Assembly (NCBI RefSeq): GCF_006716765.1 | Contig: NZ_VFPO01000001.1 | Coordinates: forward strand, 5,394,001 to 5,458,000 | Reading direction: 5' to 3' | DNA from: Actinomadura hallensis | GTDB taxonomy: Bacteria; Actinomycetota; Actinomycetes; Streptosporangiales; Streptosporangiaceae | DNA: 64,000 bases | Shown: positions 17,220 through 26,349 of the stretch, in pieces | Numbering within the stretch: the first letter of the stretch is position 1 | How the letters are laid out: the number at the start of each line of letters is the position of its first letter | The notes under the pieces: model-generated | The model's database searches: none | Told to the model about the DNA's origin: nothing | Seen by the model: only the letters and a program-made list of their open reading frames with translations | Position numbers and translations under genes: made by a program

Positions 17220-17915
17220 ATGGGGGAACGGGTCGCGCTCGTCACCGGAGCGGCGAGCGGGATCGGCGCCGCGATCGTGCGCGAGCTGTCCGGGCGGGGC
17301 TGGACCACCGTCGGCCTGGACCTCGCCCCGGCCGACGGCGCCGACCACTGCGTCGGGGTGGACGTGTCCGACCCGGCGCAGGTGGGCGCCGCGATCGGGC
17401 GGATCCGGCGGGAGCTGGGGCCGATCGAGGCGGCGCTGTGCGCGGCCGGGCACTACGCGATCGTCCCGGTGTCCGACATCGCGTGGGAGGAGTGGCGGCG
17501 GATGCTCCGCGTCCACCTGGGCGGCATCGTGAACGTCTGCAAGAACGTGACGCCGGAGATGGCGGAACGCGGCCGGGGCGCCGTCGTCGCGGTCGCCGCC
17601 GAGACGGCGATCGGCGGGGGCGAGGCCGCGGCGCACTACGCGGCGGCCAAGGGCGCGGTGATCGGGTTCGTCCGGTCGCTGGCGGCGGAGCTTGCGCCGG
17701 CCGGGGTCCGGGTGAACGCGGTGGCGCCCGGCCCGACCGACACGCCGCTGCTGCCGCCCGACTCGCCGTGGCGCAGGCCCTCCTACCTGCAGACCCTCCC
17801 GGCGGGGCGGCTGACGGCGCCCGCGGAGGTCGCCCTCGCCGCCGCCTACCTGGCCGAGGACGCGACGTTCTGCGCCGGCGAGATCCTGTCCCCCAACTCC
17901 GGGACGGTGATCTAG
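17220..17915 (+). CDS. Short-chain dehydrogenase/reductase with atypical active site
   Basis: 231 residues from ATG 17220, which has GGAGG four bases upstream. The nucleotide fold VTGAASGIGAAIVRELSGRG is followed by an acidic residue in VGLDLAP, favouring NAD over NADP. YAAAK supplies the Tyr and Lys. Counting back 13 residues from that Tyr, where SDR enzymes have the catalytic Ser, the sequence is AVAAETAIGGG with Ala at that place, so the Ser-Tyr-Lys set looks incomplete. Stop and start of the next gene are adjacent (TAG-ATG), so the two dehydrogenases form an operon under the divergent PucR regulator. Confidence 0.88.
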   Translation: MGERVALVTGAASGIGAAIVRELSGRGWTTVGLDLAPADGADHCVGVDVSDPAQVGAAIGRIRRELGPIEAALCAAGHYAIVPVSDIAWEEWRRMLRVHLGGIVNVCKNVTPEMAERGRGAVVAVAAETAIGGGEAAAHYAAAKGAVIGFVRSLAAELAPAGVRVNAVAPGPTDTPLLPPDSPWRRPSYLQTLPAGRLTAPAEVALAAAYLAEDATFCAGEILSPNSGTVI

Positions 17916-18662
17916 ATGACCGTCGCGCTGATCACCGGGGCCGTGGGCGGCCTCGGCCCGGCGATCGCCCGCAGGCTCGCCGCCGCCGGCCACGTCGTCG
18001 CCCTCAGCGACCTCCCCCGGAGGGAGCTGACCGCCCTCGCCGCCGAGCTGGGCGGCATCGCCGCGCCGGCGGACGTGTCCGACCCGCAGGCCGTCGAGAC
18101 GATGGTCGACGACGTACGGGAGCGCACCGGCGAGCACACCGGGATCCTCGTCGCGGGGGCCGCCCACCTGGCGATGGCGCCGTTCGCCGAGCACGACCTG
18201 GACGACTGGTGGCGGGTCCTCGACGTCTGCCTCGGCGGGACGTTCGCGTGCGTGCAGGCCGTCCTGCCCGGCATGGTCGAACGCGGCGGCGGCCGGATGG
18301 TCCTGCTGTCGTCCGAGTGGGGGCTGATCGGATGGCCGGGCGCGACGGCCTACTCCGCCGCCAAGGCCGGGACGATCGCGCTCACCAAGTCGTTCGGCCG
18401 CGAGCTCGGCCCGCTCGGCATCGCGGTGAACGCCGTCGCGCCGGGCCCGGTCGACTCCGCGCTGCTGGAGGTGAACGCGGCGGCGGCCGGCGTCTCCACC
18501 GAGGAGATCCGCGCGCGGCACGCCGGCCGGACCCCGCTCGGCCGCATCGCCTCCCCGGAGGAGGTCGCCGACGCGGTCGCGTTCCTCGCCGACGCCCGGC
18601 TCCCCACGCTCCTCGGCCAGATCCTGCACGTCAACGGCGGAAGCACCCGCGCCCGCGCGTGA
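17916..18662 (+). CDS. Short-chain dehydrogenase/reductase (classical)
   Basis: 248 residues beginning immediately after the previous stop. ITGAVGGLGPAIARRL is the dinucleotide motif and ALSDLP carries the Asp expected for NAD. The catalytic set is complete: MVLLSSEWGLIGW (Ser) and AYSAAKAG (Tyr, Lys). AVNAVAPGPVDSALLE follows as usual. Substrate is unknown. The pair could be two subunits or two successive steps of one catabolic route. Confidence 0.9.
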   Translation: MTVALITGAVGGLGPAIARRLAAAGHVVALSDLPRRELTALAAELGGIAAPADVSDPQAVETMVDDVRERTGEHTGILVAGAAHLAMAPFAEHDLDDWWRVLDVCLGGTFACVQAVLPGMVERGGGRMVLLSSEWGLIGWPGATAYSAAKAGTIALTKSFGRELGPLGIAVNAVAPGPVDSALLEVNAAAAGVSTEEIRARHAGRTPLGRIASPEEVADAVAFLADARLPTLLGQILHVNGGSTRARA

Positions 18663-18730
18663 CCCCCGATGCGGCGAGCCGGACCGGGCCCTGAAGAAGA
18701 GAAATCATGCGACCCAATGTTATGACAAAT

Positions 18731-18758
18731 ATATCGGGAATTTATTTTGCCCTGATAT
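18731..18758. promoter_or_regulatory. AT-rich dyad upstream of the methyltransferase gene
   Basis: ATATCGGG at 18731-18738 faces CCCTGATAT at 18750-18758, an inverted repeat with one extra base, around an AT-rich centre. The 18690-18790 stretch is strikingly AT-rich for this genome. It may be the terminator of the dehydrogenase operon, the promoter/operator of the gene at 18826, or both. Confidence 0.4.
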
Positions 18759-18825
18759 GATGAAGAAACCGGCCTATAGAGTGCCCCTTTGAAATGTCTC
18801 GAAACGTGGAAAGGGGAACGGGCCG

Positions 18826-19662
18826 GTGGACGGTGGACGGCCGAGCGCGACCGCGCTTTCGTCGGCGGCGGCGAGGGCGGCCCATCTGGTGGCGGACGGC
18901 GAGCCGAAGGTGTTCGCCGACACGGTGGCGCCGCGGCTGCTCGGCGGGCTCGCGGACGAGATGATCCGGTATCACCGCGAGCAGGGCGAGCACATCATCC
19001 TGGCGGGGACGAGAGCGGTGACGACCGTCCGCGCGCGGTACGCGGAGCAGCGGCTCGGGCGGCACGTCCAGTACGTGATCCTGGGAGCCGGGCTCGACAC
19101 GTTCGCGTACCGGGCGGACGGCGGAATCGCGGTGTTCGAGGTCGATCATCCGGCGACCCAGGAATGGAAGAAGGGGCTTCTGAAGGCGGCCGCCATCGCC
19201 GTTCCGCGGCAGGTCGCGTTCGCGCCGGCCGATCTCGCCGTGGAGCGTCCCCTCCGGCGGCTCCTTGACGCGGGCTTCGACGCGGCGCGGCCCGCGCTGG
19301 TGAGCTGGCTCGGGGTGAGCTACTACCTCACGCGGGACGCCGTCGCGGCGACGCTCGCCGAACTCGGCCGGCTGGCACCCGGAAGCGAGATCGTCATGGA
19401 CTACGCGCTTCCGGACGGGATGCGGGACGCCGAGGGCGACGCCTACGCCCGGATCGCCGAGCAGATCGTCGCGGAGCGCGGTGAGCCGTATGCGTCCCAT
19501 TTCGCGCCGGACGAGATCAATGCGCTCCTGAGCGACCACGGATTCGAGGTCGATCAGAACGTGAGCCTGCGGGACGCCGTCCCGACACCGATGTGGCGGC
19601 GGACCGATTCCCTGCGGCCGTTCGACTGCTTCCGGCTGGTCAGCGCGACGATCAGCGGCTGA
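18826..19662 (+). CDS. SAM methyltransferase, leucine carboxyl methyltransferase-like
   Basis: 278 residues from GTG 18826 with AAGGGGA upstream. It shows the LCM/PPM family pattern: VQYVILGAGLDTFAYRADGG as motif I, FEVDHPATQEWKK as motif II, and SWLGVSYYLTRDAVAATLAE. Actinobacterial members methylate polyketides or unknown small molecules. It stands alone between an AT-rich promoter region and the secreted polyesterase gene, with no biosynthetic partner adjacent. Confidence 0.85.
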   Translation: MDGGRPSATALSSAAARAAHLVADGEPKVFADTVAPRLLGGLADEMIRYHREQGEHIILAGTRAVTTVRARYAEQRLGRHVQYVILGAGLDTFAYRADGGIAVFEVDHPATQEWKKGLLKAAAIAVPRQVAFAPADLAVERPLRRLLDAGFDAARPALVSWLGVSYYLTRDAVAATLAELGRLAPGSEIVMDYALPDGMRDAEGDAYARIAEQIVAERGEPYASHFAPDEINALLSDHGFEVDQNVSLRDAVPTPMWRRTDSLRPFDCFRLVSATISG

Positions 19663-19796
19663 GCCCGGCCCGGCGCGGGCGGCGAGCGGCGCGACGGACC
19701 GGCGATTTCGCCGATGTCCGCGGGGCGGGCGTCTGCCGAGAATGACGGCGTCCTGGAGCCGTCCCCGGCTCTTCCCCCGTCACAGGAGCGTATGAC

Positions 19797-20669
19797 GTGC
19801 TTACCACCCCCAGGCGCGCGGTGAAGATCGCGATCGCGGCGGCGATGACCGCCGTCGCGGTCTCGGTGCCGCAGGCCGCGCAGGCGGCCGACAACCCCTA
19901 CGAGCGCGGGCCCGACCCGACCGTCCAGAGCATCGAGGCCGTCCGCGGCCCCTTCTCGGTGTCCGAGACCAACGTGTCCAGGCTGGTCGTCACCGGCTTC
20001 GGCGGCGGCACGATCTACTACCCGAGGGACACCTCGCAGGGCACCTTCGGCGCGGTCGCGATCGCGCCCGGGTTCACCGCCAGCGAGGGAAGCATGGCGT
20101 GGTACGGGCCGCGCATCGCCTCGCAGGGCTTCGTCGTCTTCACGATCGACACCCTCACCCGACTCGACCAGCCCGACAGCCGGGGCCGGCAACTGCTGGC
20201 CGCGCTCGACTACCTCACCCAGCGCAGCAGCGTGCGGAGCCGGATCGACTCCTCGCGGCTCGCCGTGATGGGTCACTCGATGGGCGGCGGCGGATCGCTC
20301 GAGGCGAGCGAGTCGCGCCCGTCGCTCAAGGCGTCGATCCCGCTGACCCCGTGGAACCTGAAGAAGAACTGGCGCAACAACCGGGTCCCGACGCTGATCG
20401 TCGGGGCGGAGAACGACTCGATCGCGTCGGTGCGCACGCACGCCGAGCCGTTCTACGAGAGCATCCCGTCGACGACGAACAAGGCGTACCTGGAGCTGAA
20501 CAACGCCACCCACTTCGCGCCGAACATCTCGAACACGACGATCGCGAAGTACAGCATCTCCTGGCTCAAGCGGTTCGTCGACAACGACACCCGCTACGAG
20601 CAGTTCCTCTGCCCGCCGCCCCGGCCCGACCGGGACATCGAGGAGTACCGCGACACCTGCCCGCACTAG
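19797..20669 (+). CDS. Secreted cutinase / PET-hydrolase-type polyesterase
   Basis: 290 residues. A signal peptide (1-30, ending PQAAQA) precedes a mature start [12 protein letters not shown] like the Thermobifida cutinases. The triad is Ser161 in GHSMGGGG, Asp207 in GAENDSIAS and His239 in [18 protein letters not shown] supplies the conserved Trp. The C-terminal Cys pair (FLCPPPRP ... DTCPH) matches the family disulphide. In the oxyanion/aromatic loop [12 protein letters not shown], Phe93 replaces the usual Tyr and Ala95 stands where TfCut2 has Gly62. The start is GTG 19797 with AGGAG nine bases upstream. It probably hydrolyses cutin-like or synthetic polyesters outside the cell; activity on PET is inferred, not shown. 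Confidence 0.93.
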   Translation: MLTTPRRAVKIAIAAAMTAVAVSVPQAAQAADNPYERGPDPTVQSIEAVRGPFSVSETNVSRLVVTGFGGGTIYYPRDTSQGTFGAVAIAPGFTASEGSMAWYGPRIASQGFVVFTIDTLTRLDQPDSRGRQLLAALDYLTQRSSVRSRIDSSRLAVMGHSMGGGGSLEASESRPSLKASIPLTPWNLKKNWRNNRVPTLIVGAENDSIASVRTHAEPFYESIPSTTNKAYLELNNATHFAPNISNTTIAKYSISWLKRFVDNDTRYEQFLCPPPRPDRDIEEYRDTCPH

Positions 20670-20682
20670 CGGTCCAACGGAC

Positions 20683-20714
20683 GGGCCGCCCGGCGCAACC
20701 GCGCCGGGCGGCCC
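20683..20714. terminator. Perfect 14-bp stem hairpin between convergent genes
   Basis: GGGCCGCCCGGCGC at 20683-20696 pairs exactly with 20701-20714 around an AACC loop. It lies 14 bp past the polyesterase stop and faces the convergent regulator gene, so it can serve both. No T tract follows, as is usual in high-GC actinobacteria. Confidence 0.8.
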
Positions 20715-20720
20715 TCCGCC

Positions 20721-20763
20721 GTGCGTCAGAGGGGGCGCGTCAGAGGGGGGGTGCGTCAGAGGG
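20721..20763. repeat. Three copies of a 13-bp repeat spanning a stop codon
   Basis: GTGCGTCAGAGGG occurs at 20721-20733 and 20751-20763, with GCGCGTCAGAGGG at 20735-20747. The last copy contains the stop codon of the minus-strand regulator gene at 20756, so the repeats multiply that gene's end. A slippage or duplication origin is likely. Confidence 0.7.
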
Positions 20764-21994
20764 CGGTGTCGGGGCCGTTGCCGTGGAGGCGGAGGGCGCT
20801 CAGGGCCAGGGACAGTTCCACCAGGTCGCCGGGGCGGGTGAGGGTCCGGCCGGTCAGCTGCTCGATCTTGCGGAGCCGGTTGAGGACCGTGTTGCGGTGG
20901 CAGAACAGCCGGTCCGCGGCGCGGGCCGCGGAGCCGTCGCACGCCAGCCAGGTGGCGAGGGTCGTCAGCAGGACCTCCCGGAAGCCGGGGTCCACCTCGG
21001 CCAGGCCGCCGAGCGCCACATGGCCGAGCCGCCCGGCCAGGCGCGGCTGGGAGAGCACGAGGGCCTCGGGGAGGCGGCGGTCCAGGCGCGCTATCTGGTT
21101 GCCGGGGCCGCGGCAGGTGCGCAGCGCCAGCTCGGCGAACCAGCGGGCGGTGCCCAGCTCGGCCAGTGAGTCGACGACGGGGCTGACGCCGGCGTGGGAG
21201 CGGGCGTAGGGGCGGACGGCGTCGACCAGGTCGTCGAGGTCGGCGGAGCCGAGCGCGACGAGCGCCACCTGCGCGTCGGTGCGCAGCCGCCAGATGAAGC
21301 GCATCCCGGCCGTGTCGGCGGGGCGCCGTTCCACGCCGTCGCCGAAGCCGCTCTCCGCGCCGAGCATGACGACGGCGTAGCGGCCGGTGGCGGGCAGCCC
21401 GAGGACCGACGTGGCGGTGGACAGCAGGCCGCCGTCGGCGCCCTGGCCGTCCAGCAGCGCGTCCACGATCGCGTGGACGCGCTCCTCGCTGCGCCGCGCG
21501 AGGGCCAGCTCGGTGCGGTGGTAGGCGGCGGCCGCGGCGCCGGACTGCTGGTCGATCGTGTCCCAGGTGCGGGTCGCCTGGCGGATCAGGGTCGAGACGT
21601 TCTCCGGGTCGTGCCGGTCGACGACCTCGACCACGGCCTCCCAGAACACCTTCCCGGCCAGCCGGTAGGACCGCAGGAGCTGGTCGAGGGGCTGGCCCTG
21701 GTGGGCGCGGCGCTGCCCGAGCCGCTGCGCCCACTCGAGGTCGGGGCGGCCGCGGCCGGGCTCCAGGATCGTCTCGAAGCCGTGCCCGAGGCCGGTGTGG
21801 CACATCTCCCAGACGTCCCGGGTGAACTCCTCCTCGCGGTCCGCGCCGTCGCCGGACAGGATCTCGGCGGTGAGCCGGTCGGCGAGGTCGGGCAGGCGGT
21901 CGGTGAGGCGCAGCACCGCCTTGCGCATGACCTCCCGGTCATTGGAGCGGCCGGTGCTCAGTCCGCCGGCCGTCGCGGGCCGTCCTCCCGTCAT
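20756..21994 (-). CDS. PucR-type helix-turn-helix regulator
   Basis: 412 residues from ATG 21994, chosen because GGAGG lies nine bases upstream. The N-terminal half is a helical RsbRD/PucR-associated sensor ([20 protein letters not shown]). A GGDEF-like middle follows, and a C-terminal PucR helix-turn-helix near 340-400 ([20 protein letters not shown]). It is divergent from the LuxR-LAL gene across 289 bp. Its target is unknown. Confidence 0.85.
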   Translation of the reverse strand: MTGGRPATAGGLSTGRSNDREVMRKAVLRLTDRLPDLADRLTAEILSGDGADREEEFTRDVWEMCHTGLGHGFETILEPGRGRPDLEWAQRLGQRRAHQGQPLDQLLRSYRLAGKVFWEAVVEVVDRHDPENVSTLIRQATRTWDTIDQQSGAAAAAYHRTELALARRSEERVHAIVDALLDGQGADGGLLSTATSVLGLPATGRYAVVMLGAESGFGDGVERRPADTAGMRFIWRLRTDAQVALVALGSADLDDLVDAVRPYARSHAGVSPVVDSLAELGTARWFAELALRTCRGPGNQIARLDRRLPEALVLSQPRLAGRLGHVALGGLAEVDPGFREVLLTTLATWLACDGSAARAADRLFCHRNTVLNRLRKIEQLTGRTLTRPGDLVELSLALSALRLHGNGPDTAL

Positions 21995-22224
21995 CGAGGG
22001 CAACCTCCAGCACAACGGTGGTGGCTCATGGTGCCATCAAGGGCCGCTCAGGGCCATCCTCCGGCGGCCAGACTGTGCGGGCGCACAACGGGGACCCCGC
22101 CGGATTGCGCCGCGGCCCCGAAACAGAACGGCGCTCTGGACCCGCCCCGGTCGAGCATGGTCATCTATGGGCGCGCTCCCCTTTGAGAAAACCGTCCAAT
22201 AGAGGTCCAGTGTAGAGGCTCGTT

Positions 22225-22241
22225 CTAGAGAACTTTTCTAG
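22225..22241. promoter_or_regulatory. Short dyad CTAGA...TCTAG upstream of the LuxR-LAL gene
   Basis: Two inverted 5-bp arms surround an AT-rich centre in a locally AT-rich stretch about 45 bp before the gene at 22284. It could be an operator or overlap the promoter. The rest of 21995-22283 shows no gene. Confidence 0.3.
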
Positions 22242-22283
22242 CCGAGACCCGCCCAAGGTTCGTTCCCGCAGAGGAGGACCGAC

Positions 22284-25151
22284 ATGGCAGCCGAACCCCC
22301 GCCCCCCCGGATCCACGGACGAGACCGCGAGCTCCGCGCCGTCGGCGCGCTGCTCGACCGCGCCCGCGACGGCCACGGCGGCGCGCTGGCCGTCGTCGCC
22401 GAGACCGGCATGGGCAGGACCGCCCTGCTGGAGGCGGCCGCGCACCGCGCCGCACCCGCGTTCCGGGTCCTGTCCGCCACGGGGGTGCGGCGGGAGGCGG
22501 CCGTCCCGTACGCGGGGCTGCACCGGCTGCTGCGGCCGCTGTCCGGCCTGATCGCCGGCCTGCCGCCGGCGCACCGGGACGCGCTCGGCGCGGTCACCGG
22601 CCGCGCATCCGGCGGCACCCCGTTCGTGCTCTACGCGGCGGTGTGCGAGCTGCTGAGCCGGGCCGCCGAGGCCGCGCCCGTGCTGGTCCGGGCGGACGAC
22701 GTCCAGTGGCTCGACCCGGTCTCGCTGGAGGCGCTGGCGTTCGCCGCGCGCCGCGTCCAGGGCGAGCGGATCGCGATGCTGTTCGCCCTCCGCGGCGGGC
22801 GCGGCGGCCCCGAGGTCCTCGCGGGCATCCGCCGCCTGCACCTCGCGCCCCTCGACGAGGACGCGAGCCGCCTGGTCCTGCAGGACGCGCTCGGCGACGC
22901 GCTGGGCTGCGCGGTGCCGTACGGCACGGTCGGCGGCGACCTCGCCGAGGAGATCATCGACATCGCCTGCGGCAGCCCCCTCGCGATCCGCGACCTCGCC
23001 GCCGCGCTGACCCCCGGGCAGCTGTCGGGCACCGCGCCGCCGCCCCGCGCGCTGCCCGCGGGCAGCGCCCCGCGCGCCCTGCACCGCGCCCGCTACCTGC
23101 GGCTTCCCGTCGGCGCGCGGCGGCTCGTGCTGATGGTGGTGGCCGACGAGTGGATCAGCGCCGCCACGATGGCGCGGGCGGCGCGGACCGACGGCATCGT
23201 CCCCGCCGACCTGGAGGCGGCCCGCGCGTCGGGGCTCCTGCGGTTCGAGGGCGACGCGGTGACGGTGCGCGACAGGCTCGTCCGGTCCTCGCTGTGGGCG
23301 GACGCATCGCGGGAGGAACGCCAGGGCGCGCACGCGCTGCTGGCCGAGGTCCTGGTGCGGGAGTGGCAGCGTCCGGCGCGGATCTGGCACCGCGCCGCCG
23401 TCACCGGCGACGCCGACGACCGGCACGCCGACGAGCTCGCCGAGGCCGCGCGGGCGTCCCGGCAGGCCGGCCGGTACGCCGAGTCGTGGCGCACCTGGCA
23501 GCGCGCCGCCGCCCTCACCGCCGACGACGGCGTCCGCACCGACCGGCTCCTGGCGGCGGCCGGGGACGCCTGGGCGGGCGGCCGGACCCGGCGGTCCCGC
23601 TCCCTGCTGCGGCGGGTCCGGCAGGTCGCGTGCAGCGACGCCCGCGCCGCCCACGCCGACCTGCTGCGCGGCGAGATCGAGGCCGCGGCGGGCTCCCCCG
23701 ACACGGCCGTCCCCATGCTCAGGGACGCCGCGGAACGGCTCGCCCGCAACGAGCCCGCCGCGGCGCTGACCGCGCTGGCCTGGGCCGCCGAGGCCGCCGA
23801 CGCGGCGGGCGACCAGCGCGCCCGCCTGGAGATCGCCGCCCGCGCCGCGACGCTGCCCGACGCCGGCGGCGACCCCCGCACGGCGCTCGTGCTCGCCCAC
23901 CTCGCGGGCACGGCCGCCGTCGTCCGCGGCCGCTACACCGAGGCGGGCGAGCACCTCGCCCGCGCCGTGCGGCTCGGCGCGGAGGTCACCGACCCGGCGG
24001 CGCAGGCGTGGGCGGCGCTCGCCGCGTTCACGCTCGGCGACGAGACCGCCGCCCGCACCCTCGCCTCCGCCGCCGTCGCCGCCGCCCGCCGGGCCGGGCA
24101 CGCGCCGCTGGAGTCGTACGCGCTGATGGTCGCCGGACGCTGCGAGGCCCTCCTCGGGCACCCGCCGTCCCCCATTGCGGCCTGCCACGACGGGCTGCGC
24201 CTCGCCCGCGCCGCCCAGCTGCACGCGCACGCCGCCGAGCAGCTCGCCACGCTCGCGCTCGCGGCCTCCTTCAACGGCGACGAGCGGACCGCGCGCGGCC
24301 ACCTGGAGCGGCTCACCGGCCCCGCCGGCGGCCGCGGGCTCGTCCGCGCCGCCGCGTTCGGCTCGTGGGCGCCCGCCTGCCTCGACCTCGCCGCCGACCG
24401 CGCGTCCGACGCGGCCGCCCTCCTGCGGCTGCCCGGCGACGCGGGCCTCGCCCACCCGCCCGCCCGGCTGCTCGCCGTCCCCCACCTGGTGGAGGCGCTC
24501 GCGCACGCCGGGCGGCGGGAGCAGGCCGCCGAGGCGTTCGAGCACTACCGCCGCTGGGCCGACGGGCTGAGCGGCCCGGACCGGGCCCCGGGACGCGCGG
24601 CCCTCGCGGAGCGCTGCCGGGCGCTGCTCGCCGACCAGGACGCCGACGCCGCCGAGCACTTCACCGAGGCGCTCCGCCTCCACGAGGCCGCCGGCGCGGT
24701 GTTCGAGCTGGCCCGGACGGAACTGCTGTTCGGGCACCGGCTCCGCCGCGGCCGCCGCCCCCGCGCCGCCCGCGAGCACCTGCGCGCCGCGCTGCGGATC
24801 TTCGAGCGGTACGACGCCGTCCCGTGGACGGCGCGGGCCCGCGCCGAGCTGCGCGCCGCCGGGGAGACCGTCGCGCCCCTCCCCGTCCCCGAACCGGCCC
24901 TGACGGGCGGCCCGGGGACGGCCCTCGGGGCCGGGACGGGCGGCGGGACCGCACCGCGCACGGCCGCCGGCTTCGGGGAGCTGACCGCCCAGCAGGCCAA
25001 CATCGCCCGCATGGCCGCCGAGGGGGCCACCAACCGCGAGATCGCGGCGCGCCTCCTGCTCAGCCCGCGGACCATCGACCACCACCTCCGCAACGTCTTC
25101 ACCCGGCTCGGGATCCGCTCGCGCGTGGAGCTGGCCCGGCTGATCCGCTGA
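22284..25151 (+). CDS. LuxR-family large ATP-binding regulator (LAL type)
   Basis: 955 residues with GGAGGA before the ATG. The N-terminal AAA-type ATPase has a P-loop reading AETGMGRTALLE: the invariant Lys is Arg45 here. The Walker B-like segment is VLVRADDVQWLDP. A long TPR-like helical middle follows (residues 330-870). The C-terminal LuxR helix-turn-helix (LTAQQANIARMAAEGATNRE, IAARLLLSPRTIDHHLRNVF) is intact. LAL regulators often activate secondary metabolism or sugar use. Which genes it controls is not evident here. Confidence 0.9.
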   Translation: MAAEPPPPRIHGRDRELRAVGALLDRARDGHGGALAVVAETGMGRTALLEAAAHRAAPAFRVLSATGVRREAAVPYAGLHRLLRPLSGLIAGLPPAHRDALGAVTGRASGGTPFVLYAAVCELLSRAAEAAPVLVRADDVQWLDPVSLEALAFAARRVQGERIAMLFALRGGRGGPEVLAGIRRLHLAPLDEDASRLVLQDALGDALGCAVPYGTVGGDLAEEIIDIACGSPLAIRDLAAALTPGQLSGTAPPPRALPAGSAPRALHRARYLRLPVGARRLVLMVVADEWISAATMARAARTDGIVPADLEAARASGLLRFEGDAVTVRDRLVRSSLWADASREERQGAHALLAEVLVREWQRPARIWHRAAVTGDADDRHADELAEAARASRQAGRYAESWRTWQRAAALTADDGVRTDRLLAAAGDAWAGGRTRRSRSLLRRVRQVACSDARAAHADLLRGEIEAAAGSPDTAVPMLRDAAERLARNEPAAALTALAWAAEAADAAGDQRARLEIAARAATLPDAGGDPRTALVLAHLAGTAAVVRGRYTEAGEHLARAVRLGAEVTDPAAQAWAALAAFTLGDETAARTLASAAVAAARRAGHAPLESYALMVAGRCEALLGHPPSPIAACHDGLRLARAAQLHAHAAEQLATLALAASFNGDERTARGHLERLTGPAGGRGLVRAAAFGSWAPACLDLAADRASDAAALLRLPGDAGLAHPPARLLAVPHLVEALAHAGRREQAAEAFEHYRRWADGLSGPDRAPGRAALAERCRALLADQDADAAEHFTEALRLHEAAGAVFELARTELLFGHRLRRGRRPRAAREHLRAALRIFERYDAVPWTARARAELRAAGETVAPLPVPEPALTGGPGTALGAGTGGGTAPRTAAGFGELTAQQANIARMAAEGATNREIAARLLLSPRTIDHHLRNVFTRLGIRSRVELARLIR

Positions 25152-25160
25152 CCCGCCGGT

Positions 25161-25189
25161 CCGCTGACGCGCGGCCGGCGCGTCAGCGG
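25161..25189. terminator. Perfect 12-bp stem hairpin between convergent genes
   Basis: CCGCTGACGCGC at 25161-25172 pairs exactly with 25178-25189 around a five-base loop, 10 bp after the LuxR-LAL stop. A 14-bp duplication (25180-25193 and 25195-25208) overlaps its right arm and contains the stop codon of the convergent gene. Confidence 0.75.
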
Positions 25190-25197
25190 GCCGTGCG

Positions 25198-26149
25198 TCA
25201 GCGGGCCGCCTCGTACTCCTCGGCCTCGCGCTCCTCGGCCTTGCGCGACTTGGTCTTGCCGTCGCCGGACTTGCGGTCGCCTGTCTTGCGGTCGCCGGAC
25301 GTGCGGTCGCCGGCTGCGCGCGCGCCGTCCTCGCGGTCGTGCTCCTCCTCGTCCAGGGCGTCCTCGTGCGACCGGACGACCTCGCTGTCGCGGATCTCGC
25401 CGCGCCAGCCCTCGACCTCGTCGGGACGGGTGAGCGCCTGCGTCATCACGTACCGGCGGAAGTGCTTCAGCTCCAGCCGGACGCGGCGGCCCTGGGCGCG
25501 CCAGAGGTTGCCGGTCCGCTCGAAGAAGCCCTGCGGGTGGTACTCCAGCACCAGCAGGACGCGGGTCAGGTTCGGGGCCAGCTCGTGGAAGCTGACCGTC
25601 CCGTCCACGTGGCCCTTCGGGCCCTTGGACCGCCACACGATGTGCTCGTCGGGGACCTGCTCGACGATCGTCGACTCCCACGTCCGGCTGGACCAGAAGA
25701 CCTTCGCCTTCCAGCTCAGCTTCTCGTCCGACACCTGGTCGACTCTCCACCTTCTTCATGAAGGAGGGGAACTCCTGGAAGAGCGTCCACTGGTCGTAGA
25801 CGAGCCGGCGCGGCGCCCCCACGTCGATCTGTTCGACGATGTTGGTCGGCCTCCCCCCTCGTCCCCGCCCGAAGATCTTGGCGAGGGTCTCCTTGAGGGC
25901 CGTCCAGCCGAAGCTCAGCAGCGCCCGCACCGGGGACTTGCCCGCCGCGAGCGCCTTGGCGCCGACCAGAGCGGCCTTGACGAGCGGACCGCCGTGCTCC
26001 GCCTTGGCCGTGAGGTCCCGGACGGCGCGCTCCAGCCGCCGTTCCAGCCGCCGGACGATTCCGCCCAGCGCCCGGCGGCCGAGCCGCCGGACCGACAGCA
26101 CGGCCAGCGCGCCGTCCGCGCCCGCGGCCACTCCCGTCCGGAAGTTCAT
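25198..26149 (-). pseudogene. SRPBCC (polyketide cyclase/dehydrase-like) protein, frameshifted
   Basis: From ATG 26149 about 100 basic residues lead into an SRPBCC domain (IVEQIDVGAPRRLVYDQWTL, then FQEFPSFMKKVE). After a frame change near 25745 it continues as VSDEKLSWKAKVFWSSRTWE and LLVLEYHPQGFFERTGNLWR. The C-terminal tail is a charged low-complexity segment (SGDRKTGDRKSGDGKTKS). Correcting one base restores a roughly 316-residue protein of a type common in actinomycetes and thought to bind lipids or membranes. Whether the break is biological is open. Confidence 0.7.
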
Positions 26150-26279
26150 GTGCCGCCCATCTCGCCGTCCGCTGATGTACGGCGCCGCATTACCCGGTCA
26201 AGTCACGGCAAAACAGGTTGCAGGCCAGGGCAAGGACCGAAAGCTCCGAACCGGCGCCTCCCCGTGACCCCGATCACGC

Positions 26280-26310
26280 TTGACCTCAAGTCCGCTTGAG
26301 TTCGTAGCGT
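26280..26310 (+). promoter_or_regulatory. SoxR-type promoter: TTGACC, 19-bp spacer with dyad, TAGCGT
   Basis: The -35 TTGACC (26280-26285) and -10 TAGCGT (26305-26310) are 19 bp apart, the long spacing used by MerR-family activators. The spacer contains CTCAAG-TCCG-CTTGAG (26285-26300), matching the SoxR box pattern CCTCAAG...CTTGAGG known from enterobacteria and Streptomyces. It lies 40 bp before the oxidoreductase ATG. Confidence 0.75.
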
Positions 26311-26349
26311 CGCGGGTGTCCGGGGGTTCGGCACGGGGAGGAGAACAGG

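Noticed and set aside
22161-25085. A 974-codon open frame antisense to the LuxR-LAL gene
   Set aside because: It is the GC-rich shadow of a gene with clear domains; its translation is low complexity and has no ribosome site or motif.
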